A DNA stretch of 64,000 nt from JAWKTM01 sp041399085 (GTDB taxonomy: Bacteria > Planctomycetota > Planctomycetia > Pirellulales > Pirellulaceae): positions 186,001-250,000 of the forward strand of contig JAWKTM010000006.1 of NCBI GenBank assembly GCA_041399085.1, written 5' to 3'. Position 1 is the first letter of the stretch, and each line of letters opens with the position of its first letter. Positions 9,069-17,188 of this stretch are shown here, in pieces. The notes under the pieces are model-generated. The model worked only from the letters and a program-made list of their open reading frames with translations. It did not search any database and was not told where the DNA came from. The translations under genes and the position numbers were made by a program.

Positions 9069-9197
9069 GAGCGGCAGATGAGAATGTAAGCATTGGGACG
9101 CTGGCAGCGTCCACCACGGCAGCGTCCACCACGTGGCCGATGCTGCCAGCGTGGCCGATGCTGCCAGCATCGGTAGGTAAGAATTTCGCTGCCGCTC
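9069..9197. repeat. MITE-like or BIME-like palindromic element, copy 1 (with internal duplication)
   Basis: The element is bounded by GAGCGGCAG at 9069-9077 and CTGCCGCTC at 9189-9197, exact inverted repeats of each other. Inside are two hairpins: GGACGCT-GGC-AGCGTCC at 9096-9112 and CCGATGCT-GCC-AGCATCGG at 9155-9173. Compared with the copy at 60929-61024, which is in the opposite orientation, the middle is longer because of partial duplications of the CAGCGTCCACCACG and GGCCGATGCTGCCAGC pieces. It lies in the gap before fliF and contains no ORF. Confidence 0.8.
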
Positions 9198-9309
9198 GCG
9201 TAGAACGGCAACCGAATCGTGCGTCGAATCCGAGCCGGCGTTTGCGATTCCGCCCGTGGCGGCCACCGGCTCGACTCATCCTCCCACTTTCTAAAAGACC
9301 ATTCGCCGC

Positions 9310-11025
9310 ATGGATGCGATTCGTCGATTCTCACGCCAAACGCTCGACTTGTTTCGATCGCTGACGCCCGGCGGTCGCTTGTTGGCGGCGTTGTTGTGCG
9401 GAGTGATCGTGGTCAGCCTCGCGTGGCTAGTGCGTTTCCAAGCGACCGAATCGTATGAATATCTGCTGGGCGGCCAGCACTTTTCCCGCCGCGAAATCGA
9501 AGCGATGGAAGTGGCCTTCGCCAATCAGGGCCTTGCGGGCTCGGAAGTGGTCGGGCAACAAATCCGGATTCCTCGCGGCCGGAAGCAAGAGTTTCTCGCG
9601 GCGCTGGCCAAGGAGAACTCGCTGCCCGAACGATTCGATCCCGACGACTTGCTGCTCGAAGGCGGCCTGCTCGATTCACGCGACATGCGCGAGCAGCGAC
9701 AACGCGTGGCGGCTCAGACGAAGCTGGCGATGTTGATCGAGAAGATGCCCGGGATCGAAGACGCCTCGGTGCAAATCGACGAAGTCCGTGTCAGCACGTT
9801 TCCGGCTCGCATCGAAAAGCGGGCGATCGCGTTGGTCAGCGCGTCGGGACGGCGCCCGTTGTTGCCCGAAGAAGTTCGCGCGATTCGCGACACGGTGGTC
9901 GGTTACGTCGCGGGACTTGAGCAGACGAACGTGACCGTTACGGATCTGGAAGCGATGCGAGCTTATCCGGGCGGCGACGATCCACGGGCTACCAGCGAAT
10001 CGGCCAACGAATATGTGCGGACGAAGCAGATGTTCGAGCAGCTTTGGCGCGACAAGCTTCAGCAGCGATTGGCTAATTACGAAGGCTTGGTCGTGGCGGT
10101 GAACGTCGAGTTGTGCGACGCCACTCGGCTTGTTGCTCACAACGTCGAATCCGCTCGGGGTGAATTCGTTGGCAGCGAGCGAGCGACGTCATCGTCGGCG
10201 CTCATCAGCAATCGGCCGGTGTCGTTGGTCGAAGCCGAAAGCGATTCGGCTGGCGACAGTGACTCAGCGAATCTAAAGGCTTCAAGTGCGCATGCAAGAA
10301 ACCTCGGAGCGAGGCATCCGAGCGTGTCTGCCGCCAGCGAATCGGAAAAGCCGCTCGACGCCGAGAGCAATCTCGTTCCCTATCGAGTGACGGCGTCCTT
10401 GGATGTGCCCCGCAGTTTGTATCAGCGCGTTTGGGAAGAGTCCTGGCGACGCGCGAATCCGGGCTTGCCGACAAACGTGCAACCGCCGGCCGCTTCGGCG
10501 GAAACGCTGGCTCGCATCGAAGAGGAAACGAAACAGACGCTGCAACAGGCGGTTACTTATTTGATGCCCGCGCCGGCCGTCCACGACGACCGCCATCCGC
10601 GCGTGGTCGTGACGACCTATGAAGATCGAGTTGCGTCGGAGTCCGCGAAGCTTTCGGCCGCCGAGACGGCTCGGCACTGGCTTGCCGAGCATTGGCAGTC
10701 GGCTGCGATGTTGACGCTGGCGGTGTTCAGTCTCTGGCTGGTGCGAAGCTTCGCGCGGGGAACGCAACAACGGCGTATTCGGGAAACGGAAGCGACGCAT
10801 CGGCGCGGACTCGCACGCTCGTCGGTGGCAGAGAGCGCCGAGGTCGAGTTCGATGATCGGCCGTCGTCGCTGGACGACGATGTGGAATTGGAATGGACAA
10901 CACCCGCCGTGTCGCGGACAAAAGGCTCGGAAGCGGATTTGCGCGAGCAGCTTCGCGAGCTAGTCAACAGCGATCCCGACGCGGCGGCCGAAGCCCTCCG
11001 GAACTGGATCGGCGATGCGGCGTAA
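9310..11025 (+). CDS. fliF: Flagellar MS-ring protein FliF
   Basis: 571 residues, close to the family's usual length. An N-terminal membrane helix (LLAALLCGVIVVSLAWLV, about residues 26-43) is followed by the ring-building motif domains (YEYLLGGQHFSRREIEAM, QQIRIPRGRKQEFLAALA, TKLAMLIEKMPGIEDASVQI and RPLLPEEVRAIRDTVVGYV). Next is a long, poorly conserved Ser/Ala-rich periplasmic loop and a second membrane helix (AAMLTLAVFSLWLVRSF, about residue 465). The cytoplasmic tail ends with LREQLRELVNSDPDAAAEAL..W, the FliG-binding type of C-terminal motif. It forms the membrane platform for the rotor and export gate. It heads fliF-G-H-I-J; the 188 bp gap before fliG holds repeats and a hairpin, unlike the tight spacing of the rest. 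Confidence 0.95.
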   Translation: MDAIRRFSRQTLDLFRSLTPGGRLLAALLCGVIVVSLAWLVRFQATESYEYLLGGQHFSRREIEAMEVAFANQGLAGSEVVGQQIRIPRGRKQEFLAALAKENSLPERFDPDDLLLEGGLLDSRDMREQRQRVAAQTKLAMLIEKMPGIEDASVQIDEVRVSTFPARIEKRAIALVSASGRRPLLPEEVRAIRDTVVGYVAGLEQTNVTVTDLEAMRAYPGGDDPRATSESANEYVRTKQMFEQLWRDKLQQRLANYEGLVVAVNVELCDATRLVAHNVESARGEFVGSERATSSSALISNRPVSLVEAESDSAGDSDSANLKASSAHARNLGARHPSVSAASESEKPLDAESNLVPYRVTASLDVPRSLYQRVWEESWRRANPGLPTNVQPPAASAETLARIEEETKQTLQQAVTYLMPAPAVHDDRHPRVVVTTYEDRVASESAKLSAAETARHWLAEHWQSAAMLTLAVFSLWLVRSFARGTQQRRIRETEATHRRGLARSSVAESAEVEFDDRPSSLDDDVELEWTTPAVSRTKGSEADLREQLRELVNSDPDAAAEALRNWIGDAA

Positions 11026-11080
11026 GGTCGAGCTGACTCGGCGCATGGTCGAGCTGACTCGGCGTATGGTCGAGCTGACC
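11026..11080 (+). repeat. 21-bp tandem repeat, about 2.6 copies
   Basis: The unit GGTCGAGCTGACTCGGCGCAT starts directly after the fliF stop codon, repeats at 11047 and begins a partial third copy at 11068. The copies differ by single bases. The spacer seems to have grown by slippage. Confidence 0.8.
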
Positions 11081-11095
11081 ACATTTCGTTTAACC

Positions 11096-11143
11096 CGCAG
11101 CCGTAGGCGAGGACGGTTGAATTCAGCCTCGCCTACGGCTGCG
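11096..11143. terminator. Perfect 17-bp hairpin between fliF and fliG
   Basis: The arm CGCAGCCGTAGGCGAGG (11096-11112) pairs perfectly with CCTCGCCTACGGCTGCG (11127-11143) around a 14-base loop. No T-run follows, so it is not a classic intrinsic terminator; it could attenuate or stabilise the transcript, or be a dispersed repeat. A related fragment (GCGCCTACGGC) follows at about 11161. Confidence 0.55.
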
Positions 11144-11213
11144 AGTTGAACAAAAACTGGCGCGCCTACGGCGACGGGGCAAGCAAGGCCGCCCGCGGCT
11201 AAAGACACAACCA

Positions 11214-12284
11214 ATGAATCTCACACCCGAAAATCTTCGCAAAGCCGCCGTATTGATCGCCAGCGTCGATCATTCAACGGCCGATGCGCTGTTGGAGCAA
11301 ATGCCCGACGAGCAGGCGAGATTGATTCGGCAGGCTGTGATGGATTTGCCCGACGAGTCGCTCGATGATGCGGATCGGGTGTTGGCCGAGTTTCTCGCGG
11401 CGGGTGGCCGCCACGATGATCGCTGCCTGCCTTCAATTTCCATCGCAATCGAACCGCCGCTTCGCCAGCCACGGAACTGGAGCGACGTCGACTTGCCGAA
11501 ACTAGCTCGTAGTTTGGCCGGCGAGCGACCGAGGCTGACGGCAATCGTCATGACGCAGCTTACTCCCGAGCAAGGCGCGCGGCTCATGCGATTATTGCCC
11601 GACGCGATGCAAGCCGACGTACTGCGAGCGATCGCCACGAACGATGGGCCGCCGGACGAAACGTTGCTGGCCGAGATCGAGTCGCAGCTATTCGATTCGG
11701 TGACGACCGCGCCTCTCGAACCGGACGAGCCGCTGGCGGGCTTCGCCACGATCGAGGCGATTCTGCAAGCCGCCGATGAAGGACAGCGAGCCGAGTTGCT
11801 GCGCCGGCTCGAAACGGTCGACGCCTCGCTGGCGAATCGTTTGAGCACGGCCGTCTCGCGACCAACGCCCGCCGCCGCGGCGCCGCCGGACTCCACACCT
11901 TCCAACTCACGGTTCGGTGAATCCCGCACATCCGACGACTCGGGCAGCGAGTTTTCATCGCGACAAGCTACCTTCGCGGATCTCGAATTCGACGACCTCA
12001 AACGGCTCGACGATCGCAGTCTGGCTCGCGTGTTTCGCGAAGCGGACTGGCCCACGCTGATGCTGGCGCTGATGGACGCCGAGCCCGAGCTGATCGAACG
12101 ACTGGCTCGACAGTTGTCGCCCAAGGCGGCCGGTCTGTTGCGACGCCGGATCGAGAACCCCGGCTTGCTTTGTTTGCGTGACATCGAATTGGCCCAACAA
12201 GAGATCACCCGATTGATCGCCGAACTGGCCGCGCGAGGCCTTGTTCGTTTGCCTCATCACCGAGCTTTTACGGTTGCCGTTTAA
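11214..12284 (+). CDS. fliG: Flagellar motor switch protein FliG
   Basis: 356 residues, slightly above the usual 330-340. The N-terminal part (NLTPENLRKAAVLIASVD, ADALLEQMPDEQARLIRQAV) fits the FliF-binding domain, the middle (LTAIVMTQLTPEQGARLMRL) fits the armadillo linker, and the C-terminus (FADLEFDDLKRLDDRSLARV ... GLLRRRIENPGLLCLRDIEL) fits the torque-generating FliG-C domain. A Pro/Ser-rich linker at about residues 215-250 accounts for the extra length. FliG joins the MS ring to the C ring and contacts the stator. It is followed six bases later by fliH. Confidence 0.93.
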   Translation: MNLTPENLRKAAVLIASVDHSTADALLEQMPDEQARLIRQAVMDLPDESLDDADRVLAEFLAAGGRHDDRCLPSISIAIEPPLRQPRNWSDVDLPKLARSLAGERPRLTAIVMTQLTPEQGARLMRLLPDAMQADVLRAIATNDGPPDETLLAEIESQLFDSVTTAPLEPDEPLAGFATIEAILQAADEGQRAELLRRLETVDASLANRLSTAVSRPTPAAAAPPDSTPSNSRFGESRTSDDSGSEFSSRQATFADLEFDDLKRLDDRSLARVFREADWPTLMLALMDAEPELIERLARQLSPKAAGLLRRRIENPGLLCLRDIELAQQEITRLIAELAARGLVRLPHHRAFTVAV

Positions 12285-12290
12285 TTCACT

Positions 12291-12950
12291 ATGCCAGGTA
12301 TTCTTAAATTCCCACGACGCGGGTCCGAGCCCGCCGGGCCGCAAATCTATGCCTTTCCCGATTTGGACCCGTCGCCCGAATCGCTGTTGGACCAAGCCCG
12401 CGAACAGGCCAACGCGTTGATCGCGGCCGCCGAACAGGAAGCGGAACGAATTCGCCGCGAGGCCGCCGAGGCAGGTCTGGAGGACGCTCGGCGTTTAGCT
12501 AAGGAAGAGGCGACGGAAGAACTGCGAGCGCGTCTTTCAACGGCGTTGTCGGCCGTTCACCAAGCGGCCGATTCTTTGTGCGAAGCTCGCGATGCTTGGC
12601 AATGCTGTTGGGAAACGGCGGCCGTGCGGCTGGCCGTGCGAATCGCCGAGAAGATCGTGCGTCGCGAGATTCAGCACGATCCGCGAATCACTCGAAGCTT
12701 GGTGCACGAGGCGTTGTTGTTGTCCGCGGGTGGCGGCGCGATCCGAGTTCGCTTGCATCCCGACGACATGCGAGCGATCGGCGATGACTTGGTGTTACTG
12801 CGAAACGAATTCACGCGCATCGCACCGGCCGAGTTCATTGCGGATCCGACGATCGAGCCCGGCGGCTGTGTCATGGAGACTCGTCACGGAACAATCGACC
12901 AACAATTGGCCACCCAGTTGTCGCGCATCGAAGCGGAGCTATGTGGATGA
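12291..12950 (+). CDS. fliH: Flagellar export ATPase regulator FliH
   Basis: 219 residues. After a short N-terminus comes an Ala/Glu-rich coiled coil (LIAAAEQEAERIRREAAEAG, about residues 43-80), then the C-terminal domain with VRLAVRIAEKIVRREIQHDP and a final beta-rich part (VRLHPDDMRAIGDDL, GGCVMETRHGTIDQQL) typical of FliH/YscL. It inhibits and docks the FliI ATPase at the export gate. Its TGA stop overlaps the chosen fliI ATG as ATGA, consistent with translational coupling. Confidence 0.92.
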   Translation: MPGILKFPRRGSEPAGPQIYAFPDLDPSPESLLDQAREQANALIAAAEQEAERIRREAAEAGLEDARRLAKEEATEELRARLSTALSAVHQAADSLCEARDAWQCCWETAAVRLAVRIAEKIVRREIQHDPRITRSLVHEALLLSAGGGAIRVRLHPDDMRAIGDDLVLLRNEFTRIAPAEFIADPTIEPGGCVMETRHGTIDQQLATQLSRIEAELCG

Positions 12951-14257
12951 CCACGACGTTCGATCATTTGAGCCAGCGATTGGAGACGATCGTCGCATCC
13001 GGCTTGACGGGTTCGGTGGCCGGAACCGACGGCGCGGCAATCACGGTGGTTGACTTCGCGGCCCCGGTCGGCGCGGTATGCGAGATCGAGCGAGTCGGAT
13101 GTCGACCACTCGTGGGCGAAGTAATCGGCTTTCGCGAACATGCGGCGATCGTGTTTCCGAGTGGCGATTTGAGCGGTGTGCGACGCGGCGCTGCCGTGCG
13201 GCTGCGGCGATCGTGCCGCTTGATTCCGGTCGGCCGCGGATTACTTGGCCGTGTGTTGGACGCCGAGGGAAAGCCGCTGGACGACCGACCGCAACCGATC
13301 ACCGGTCGGCGGCGTGCGTTGGTGCAACCGCCGCCCGCGGCGTGCGAACGTCCGCCGATCGATCAGCCGTTGTGCACGGGCGTTCGAGCGATTGACGGGC
13401 TGCTGACCTGCGGCCGAGGCCAACGCGTGGGGCTGTTTTCCGGTTCGGGTGTGGGCAAGAGCACGTTGCTGGGCATGATGGCCCGGCACACATCGGCCGA
13501 CGTGAACGTGGTCGCCTTGATTGGCGAACGCGGTCGTGAGGTAAACGAGTTTCTGCAACGCGATCTTTCGCCGGAAGCGTTGGCTCGCACCGTCGTGGTT
13601 GTATCGACCAGCGATGAGCCGGCATTGGCTCGCGTGCAAGCCGCACTAGCCGCGACCACCATCGCCGAACACTTTCGCGACGAAGGGGCCGACGTGCTGT
13701 TGTTGATGGATTCGCTAACTCGTTTTGCCACGGCGCAGCGCGAGTTGGCGTTGGCCGCCGGTGAGCCCGCCGCCGCGAGAGGCTTTCCGCCATCCGTCTT
13801 CGCCGCTTTGCCAAGGCTGGTCGAACGAGCGGGCCGGTCCGCCTGCGGCAGCATTACGGCGTTCTACACCGTGCTCGTCGACGGCGACGATTTGGACGAG
13901 CCAATCAGCGACGCGGTGCGCGGACTTTTGGACGGTCACGTCGTGCTGAGTCGCAAGCTGGCGGCTCGCGGGCACTGGCCAGCCATCGATGTGTTAAACA
14001 GTGTCAGCCGATTAGCGCCGACGTTAACGGATCGAGAGCATCAAGCCTCGGCCATGCGTCTGCGAGCCCTGATGTCCGCGCGGCGCGAGCATGACGATTT
14101 GATTTCGATCGGCGCCTATCGAAGCGGAAGTCAACCGGATGTCGACGAGGCACTGGCAAAGCAATCAGGGATTGAGAGTTTTCTAACCCAGCCGATTGAC
14201 GAACGAGCGTCGCTTGGCGCCAGCCGCCAAATGCTGCTCGAACTTTCCGCGAGGTAA
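12947..14257 (+). CDS. fliI: Flagellum-specific export ATPase FliI
   Basis: 436 residues. The ATG at 12947 is preferred over 12941 because GGAG lies at a proper distance and the start overlaps the fliH stop. F1-beta-like features are clear: Walker A SGSGVGKST (about residues 165-173), VALIGERGREVNEFL, Walker B VLLLMDSLTRFA, and the motif ARGFPPSVFAALPRLVERAG. The C-terminal helical domain carries SVSRLAPTLTDREHQ and SIGAYRSGSQPDVDEAL. It energises unfolding and delivery of flagellar substrates with FliH and FliJ. Confidence 0.96.
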   Translation: MTTTFDHLSQRLETIVASGLTGSVAGTDGAAITVVDFAAPVGAVCEIERVGCRPLVGEVIGFREHAAIVFPSGDLSGVRRGAAVRLRRSCRLIPVGRGLLGRVLDAEGKPLDDRPQPITGRRRALVQPPPAACERPPIDQPLCTGVRAIDGLLTCGRGQRVGLFSGSGVGKSTLLGMMARHTSADVNVVALIGERGREVNEFLQRDLSPEALARTVVVVSTSDEPALARVQAALAATTIAEHFRDEGADVLLLMDSLTRFATAQRELALAAGEPAAARGFPPSVFAALPRLVERAGRSACGSITAFYTVLVDGDDLDEPISDAVRGLLDGHVVLSRKLAARGHWPAIDVLNSVSRLAPTLTDREHQASAMRLRALMSARREHDDLISIGAYRSGSQPDVDEALAKQSGIESFLTQPIDERASLGASRQMLLELSAR

Positions 14258-14260
14258 CCG

Positions 14261-14671
14261 ATGTCGAAGAAATTTGTCTTCTCGCTGCAAGCGGTGTTGG
14301 ACACGCGAGCGGCGGAACAACGCCAGCGACGGTTGCAGTTGGCCGATGCTCTGCGCGCGGAAGCCGACGCACTCGCCGCCGAACAGTCGGTTCGCGCGGA
14401 ACTGGCTCGATTGGAAAGCGACCTTCGATTGGCGACCGCGTCGACCAACATCGACCTACTGCTGCTCACCGAAACACATCGCCGCCAGCACGCGCTCCGA
14501 TACCAGCTAGTGGCGCTGGCCACGCAACGAGCCGAGTTGTCTTCCCAAGCCAATCAATGCCGCGAAGCACTGGTTGCCGCGAATCGTGATCTCCGAGTAA
14601 TGGAATCGTTACGGGAAAAACAAGCGGACGAACATCGCCGAGAAAGAGCTCGGCGAGTCCTCGGAGCCTGA
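14261..14671 (+). CDS. fliJ: Flagellar export chaperone FliJ
   Basis: 136 residues, an almost continuous coiled coil beginning KKFVFSLQAVLDTRAAEQRQ, the usual FliJ opening, and ending with a charged ESLREKQADEHRRERARR tail. GAGG precedes the ATG by six bases, and the gene starts three bases after the fliI stop. FliJ links FliI to the export gate and escorts chaperones. Sequence identity in this family is low, so the call rests on length, coiled coil, start motif and position. Confidence 0.85.
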   Translation: MSKKFVFSLQAVLDTRAAEQRQRRLQLADALRAEADALAAEQSVRAELARLESDLRLATASTNIDLLLLTETHRRQHALRYQLVALATQRAELSSQANQCREALVAANRDLRVMESLREKQADEHRRERARRVLGA

Positions 14672-14754
14672 GTTTTGCTCGGCCTTGTGATGCTGAAAGA
14701 TTGCGAGTCAGCGGGATACGTTGGCGTTCACTGACAGCGCCGTCGAGCATTGGC

Positions 14755-15012
14755 CTAGCGGTTGCTATAGCGCCCCGACGAGCGATCGCAGACATCCTTC
14801 ACGGCTTTCTCCAACGCTTCGTAGCGCTGGTGAGCCACAGCCGAAATCGGCGTGGTTGGCTCGAGCAGCTTGTCGAGCACTTCGCGGCTCGTGTTATCGT
14901 GTAACGAGTCGCGGTATTTCTTCGTGTACGTTTCGCGCTGCTCGTGACGAAACTTTTCGGGCAGGCTGGCCACGAAGTACAGTATTCCTGCGGTTTGTTC
15001 GCGTTCACACAT
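14755..15012 (-). CDS. Small hypothetical protein
   Basis: About 85 residues from the ATG at 15010-15012, chosen because AGAAGGTGG lies shortly upstream; an ATG at 15036 is in frame but sits within that site's upstream side. The protein is charged and helical (SLPEKFRHEQRETYTKKYRD, NTSREVLDKLLEPTT, RYEALEKAVKDVCDRS) with no membrane segment or recognised domain. It is convergent with fliJ and downstream of the nitrilase-fold gene on the same strand. The good ribosome binding site and ordinary amino-acid composition support coding. Confidence 0.6.
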   Translation of the reverse strand: MCEREQTAGILYFVASLPEKFRHEQRETYTKKYRDSLHDNTSREVLDKLLEPTTPISAVAHQRYEALEKAVKDVCDRSSGRYSNR

Positions 15013-15281
15013 TGCCGTAAAATCCCACCTTCTCATATGGCGAGGATTGGAAAACCGGACGATAGCTCCGATTTAAAAGTCAGTCAACGGCCGTGACCGA
15101 CGCGGCTCCGACGACCAACGTTTCCAAGCTCAAACTTCTCCGTTGCGATTATGCTGGCTGACTACATTCTACGGCTATCCTCGGGCCGAAACAGACTTGA
15201 GGTTGATAGGAAAATGCCAGGCGCATCAAACGTAGCGATCGTTAAAACCTCGTTATCTTTCGCAATTCCCAAAGCCTCGGT
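15013..15281. other. Intergenic gap, no gene or RNA recognised
   Basis: A 269 bp gap between two leftward genes, visibly richer in A/T than most of the window. No tRNA cloverleaf, terminator or convincing ORF was found. It may hold the promoter of the small gene at 14755-15012. Confidence 0.45.
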
Positions 15282-17051
15282 CTAGGTGATCCGAAGGTAG
15301 TTCAGCCCACCGAAAACGGGCGATCCGAGTTCATGCGGATTCGCCCGGCCATCGGCTGTCACACTCGTGCGACTACGGTGATGCAAAGTTAATACCGCGG
15401 CATGGGAATTAGGCGGCAATCGTATCTCGACGAAATTGCCCGAAGCGTCACGCCACATCCCAATCACCGTCGCATGATCGGGGCCGTGATGGTTGGTCGG
15501 CCGACTGAGTTTCGCCATGCCGAGGCTGGTCAAAGTGAGCACCGAAGCGCCAGGATCGTCGGCCAAAACAGTTGCGTGATACGCCGGCCAACGATTGGAG
15601 AGTTGCGGACCGTCAAACAAGAGGGCGATCACCAAGTCCGGCGCGACGGCCCGAACGAACTGACCTACTGGATCAAGCCGCGCCAAGTCCTCGCAAATGA
15701 GCACACAAGTACACAGCCATTCGCGGATCGCGAAGAAATGAAGCGAACGGTCGACGACCTGGATATTCTCCCACCAATCCGTTTCCGGATTCAATGCCGA
15801 TGAGAGTCCATATCGGACAATTTGGTCATGGTCCAGTTTCCAGCGATGGTGCTTTCCCTGTTCGAATGTGAATGGTTCGGAAAACATTTGCGGAAGATGA
15901 ACGGCGGCATAGTTTTGAAACACGGGACGCCCACGTAACGAATTCTTCGCTTCGGCTTCGTTAGGCTCGTTCACCGATTGATCCGACTTGGACGCAGTAG
16001 TCTCGGATACCTTTGCCTCGATCTCTCGCGTGACGCCCGAAATCAAACTGATGTTTCGATTCCGAAGCATGTGGGCGACGTCGGCGAATTGCTGGTCGGT
16101 CAACGCCGTTTCGGGAAACACGATCGCGTGAATATCCCCAACGCTTTGCTTCGCTTGTTCGAGCAACCGTTCGACTGCCCGCAGCAATTCGCCAACTCCT
16201 TGGTCCCGCGGCGTGTAACTAAACCAACCCACATGGCCGTTGCCGTGTGCGACTTTTTCAGTTCCCTGGAAATCTGAAGGGACCACATGGAACGGCCAAG
16301 GAATTAACAATAGGTTGCAGTGGCGTTCGGAAATGAAGGGAGTCGTGGCCGCTTGAGTAACCCATCGCGCTGGCAATTCGACCGGCGGACAGAGTGCCAA
16401 GTGATGCGTGAGCGAGCGAAGTGAAAGCCCAAGACGAAGGGTCTGTGCTTTCGGCAGAACCCGAACACGGGAGGTGTCCAGGTCGCGACACAGGTTGGAA
16501 CCGAGATTCTCGGGCTCGCTATCTCCCGAACCGTCGCGAGCCCCGGTTCTGGACGAACTCAACAAGCTTTCTTCCGCCTCGGCCCAAAACGCTAATTCCT
16601 TAGGCTTACGTTTGCCTGTTGGGTACAAACCGACGCCCGGATACGCCTCATCGCAAACGGCCAAAAGCTTTAAAAGCGCCGAGCATGCTTCGCTGGCATC
16701 GTCGTGTGATGCACCAGCAAAATCCGCCGTCGATCTTAGCCAGCCGATTTCCTTGTCTCGATGCGCAACCACCAACTGCCAGAGTTCCCGAACGGTCTTC
16801 GGAGGCTGTTTTCCTCGCGCGCATTTTCGTCGCCACTTGCGAGCCAATTTCACGGCCCGACTGCCCCACTCCTGTCCGTCTTCCAAAGTCCAGAAGCGAC
16901 ACCCGATTCCCGTGTAGGCGCCGGACCGATGTAGCAATGAAGCAACCATTCCAAACATATCCGCGGGCCAGCTCGGAGGAGAAATGTCTCCATTTTTGTC
17001 GGGCTTCCAAATAGCCGGCGCCAGGAAACGGAAATAGTCATCAATCTTCAT
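15282..17051 (-). CDS. Nitrilase-fold (CN-hydrolase-like) protein with unrecognised N-terminal region
   Basis: 589 residues, no signal peptide. The C-terminal half has a complete nitrilase-type triad: Glu314 in AIVFPETALTDQQFADV, Lys405 in KHHRWKLDHDQI and Cys453 in VLICEDLARLDPVGQF, each in the expected strand context (compare FPE, KxxL and CxDxR/L of the superfamily). A strand NLLLIPWPFHVVPSDF opens the domain and DLVIALLFDGPQL follows the Cys. The first 230 residues (DYFRFLAPAIW, MFGMVASLLHRSGAYTGIGC, and a helical, Trp- and Arg-rich part) match nothing I recognise; no reverse-transcriptase or NTPase motif is seen. Similar nitrilase domains occur in some bacterial conflict proteins, for example fused to reverse transcriptases in DRT1 systems. 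A defence role is inference; an amidase or nitrilase role is the alternative. It stands alone between the flagellar block and a housekeeping gene. Confidence 0.75.
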   Translation of the reverse strand: MKIDDYFRFLAPAIWKPDKNGDISPPSWPADMFGMVASLLHRSGAYTGIGCRFWTLEDGQEWGSRAVKLARKWRRKCARGKQPPKTVRELWQLVVAHRDKEIGWLRSTADFAGASHDDASEACSALLKLLAVCDEAYPGVGLYPTGKRKPKELAFWAEAEESLLSSSRTGARDGSGDSEPENLGSNLCRDLDTSRVRVLPKAQTLRLGLSLRSLTHHLALCPPVELPARWVTQAATTPFISERHCNLLLIPWPFHVVPSDFQGTEKVAHGNGHVGWFSYTPRDQGVGELLRAVERLLEQAKQSVGDIHAIVFPETALTDQQFADVAHMLRNRNISLISGVTREIEAKVSETTASKSDQSVNEPNEAEAKNSLRGRPVFQNYAAVHLPQMFSEPFTFEQGKHHRWKLDHDQIVRYGLSSALNPETDWWENIQVVDRSLHFFAIREWLCTCVLICEDLARLDPVGQFVRAVAPDLVIALLFDGPQLSNRWPAYHATVLADDPGASVLTLTSLGMAKLSRPTNHHGPDHATVIGMWRDASGNFVEIRLPPNSHAAVLTLHHRSRTSVTADGRANPHELGSPVFGGLNYLRIT

Positions 17052-17188
17052 TGCTCACGACACCGGGGCGTGTGTCCAAAAAGGAATAATGCGAGAGACA
17101 TGGATTGACTGTTTGTAACGAATCCGAGCGGCAATTGCCAGCATTGGATTTGCGCGAACAGCACTCGCATAGGAAAACTCGCCCTATT

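Noticed and set aside
15013..15281. AT-richer gap as a possible RNA gene or attachment site
   Set aside because: No tRNA-like fold, direct repeat pair or integrase was found.
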